DNA of 64,000 nt from Pseudomonas abietaniphila (GTDB lineage Bacteria > Pseudomonadota > Gammaproteobacteria > Pseudomonadales > Pseudomonadaceae). The notes beneath the pieces were generated by a model. The model was not told the origin of the DNA, did not search any database, and saw only the letters and a list, made by a program, of their open reading frames with translations. How positions within the stretch are numbered: position 1 is the first letter of the stretch; every line of letters begins with the position of its first letter. This document shows, one piece after another, positions 63,600 to 64,000 of this stretch. The translations under genes and the position numbers were made by a program. The DNA is taken from positions 4,216,001 through 4,280,000 of the forward strand of contig NZ_CP155619.1 in NCBI RefSeq assembly GCF_039697315.1, written 5' to 3'.

Positions 63600-64000
63600 G
63601 GGCGGTGAGTCTGACGCATGGATCATTCTCACAATCCACGTGGGAATGCCCGCCAAGACGCTCCGCGTCTACGTTGACGCAGAGCGTTGATCGCTGCGTT
63701 ACCACGCAGAGCGTGGGAACGATCAAAAATGACTTGAGAAGCGACACGGTTGCTCACTCCGGCGACGCTCCGTGGGCCCGCGCCGAACGGACATCCCTGT
63801 CCTGACGGCGCTCTCGCGGCATCCATGCCGCTCGGCCCACTGCGCGCCACCTGCGTTCAGCCTGCACCCAAGTCGCGTTTTGTGGTGTCTGGCCTAGCGC
63901 GTATAGGAGCAACACGGGCTGGAGCTAACGCTCATCGCATTTTTGATTGTCCATCAATCTCCCTTAATCCACTCTCAACTGTAGGAGCGTGGCTTGTCCC
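63600..64000. other. Gene-free, repeat-rich stretch to the window edge
   Basis: 401 bases without a supported gene. At 63621-63725 lies a repeat built on GATCATTCTCACAATCCACG, AAGACGCTCCGCGTC and, inverted, ACGCAGAGCGTGGGAACGAT, the 'GCTCTGCGTGGGAACG' type common in pseudomonads. GC-rich short inverted stretches follow (63760-63850). At 63979-64000 the left arm of a GTGGCTTGTCCC-type REPIN begins and is cut by the window end. Confidence 0.7.

Overview
The window looks like chromosomal DNA of a fluorescent Pseudomonas, probably close to the P. syringae group. The evidence is the gene families, the RoxS/RoxR, MreBCD, TldD/PmbA and FruBKA arrangements, moderately high GC, and many short inverted repeats of the Pseudomonas REP/REPIN type. 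From memory, two blocks follow the P. aeruginosa PAO1 order: the dipeptide-binding, SIMPL and roxSR region, and gatBAC-mreBCD-maf-rng-yhdP-nit-tldD-yjgA-pmbA-sodA-ZIP. No tRNA, rRNA, CRISPR array, insertion sequence or phage gene is visible.

Region by region. (1) 1-5925, minus strand: the start of an OprD-type porin and three DppA-like peptide-binding proteins, the periplasmic and outer-membrane parts of a dipeptide uptake system. (2) 6030-9223, minus: a Het-C domain protein with an added HExxH motif, then a SIMPL-domain periplasmic protein. (3) 9608-13259, plus: the redox two-component pair RoxS/RoxR and an SbmA/BacA-like ABC exporter. (4) 13381-18616, plus: a sugar diacid (galactarate) module with a FadR/GntR regulator, KdgD, an MFS transporter and GarD. 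(5) 18825-23963: a ketopantoate-reductase-like protein, a zinc alcohol dehydrogenase, an alpha/beta hydrolase overlapping a DUF3182 gene, and a small iron-permease-domain protein. (6) 24058-31747: divergent fruR(cra)-tatD and fruB-fruK-fruA, the whole fructose PTS. (7) 31956-36314: a Tat-exported PhoD phosphatase, an AEC transporter, a CaCA-family antiporter and a short RlpA-like lipoprotein. (8) 36507-53615: core genes gatCAB (minus), mreBCD, maf, rng, yhdP, a nitrilase homologue, tldD, yjgA and pmbA. (9) 53616-56324: a six-copy tandem repeat, a Fur box, sodA, a ZIP metal transporter and a YjdM zinc-ribbon protein. (10) 56590-62974, minus: RND adaptor, RND pump, response regulator and sensor kinase in one apparent operon. 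(11) 63270-64000: a small fimbrial-like secreted protein and repeat debris.

Most of the window is ordinary core genome. The points most worth a second look are: the antiporter whose two alpha-repeat glutamates are replaced by Gln and Ala; two genes (this antiporter and mreC) that appear to start at ATT; the Het-C protein with an N-terminal HEFGHH motif; the 75-bp tandem array closed by an inverted arm between pmbA and sodA; several REPIN arm types whose paired arms have changed together; and candidate operators for Cra, the FadR-type regulator, Fur and the pump's response regulator. No complete new system can be claimed from sequence alone.
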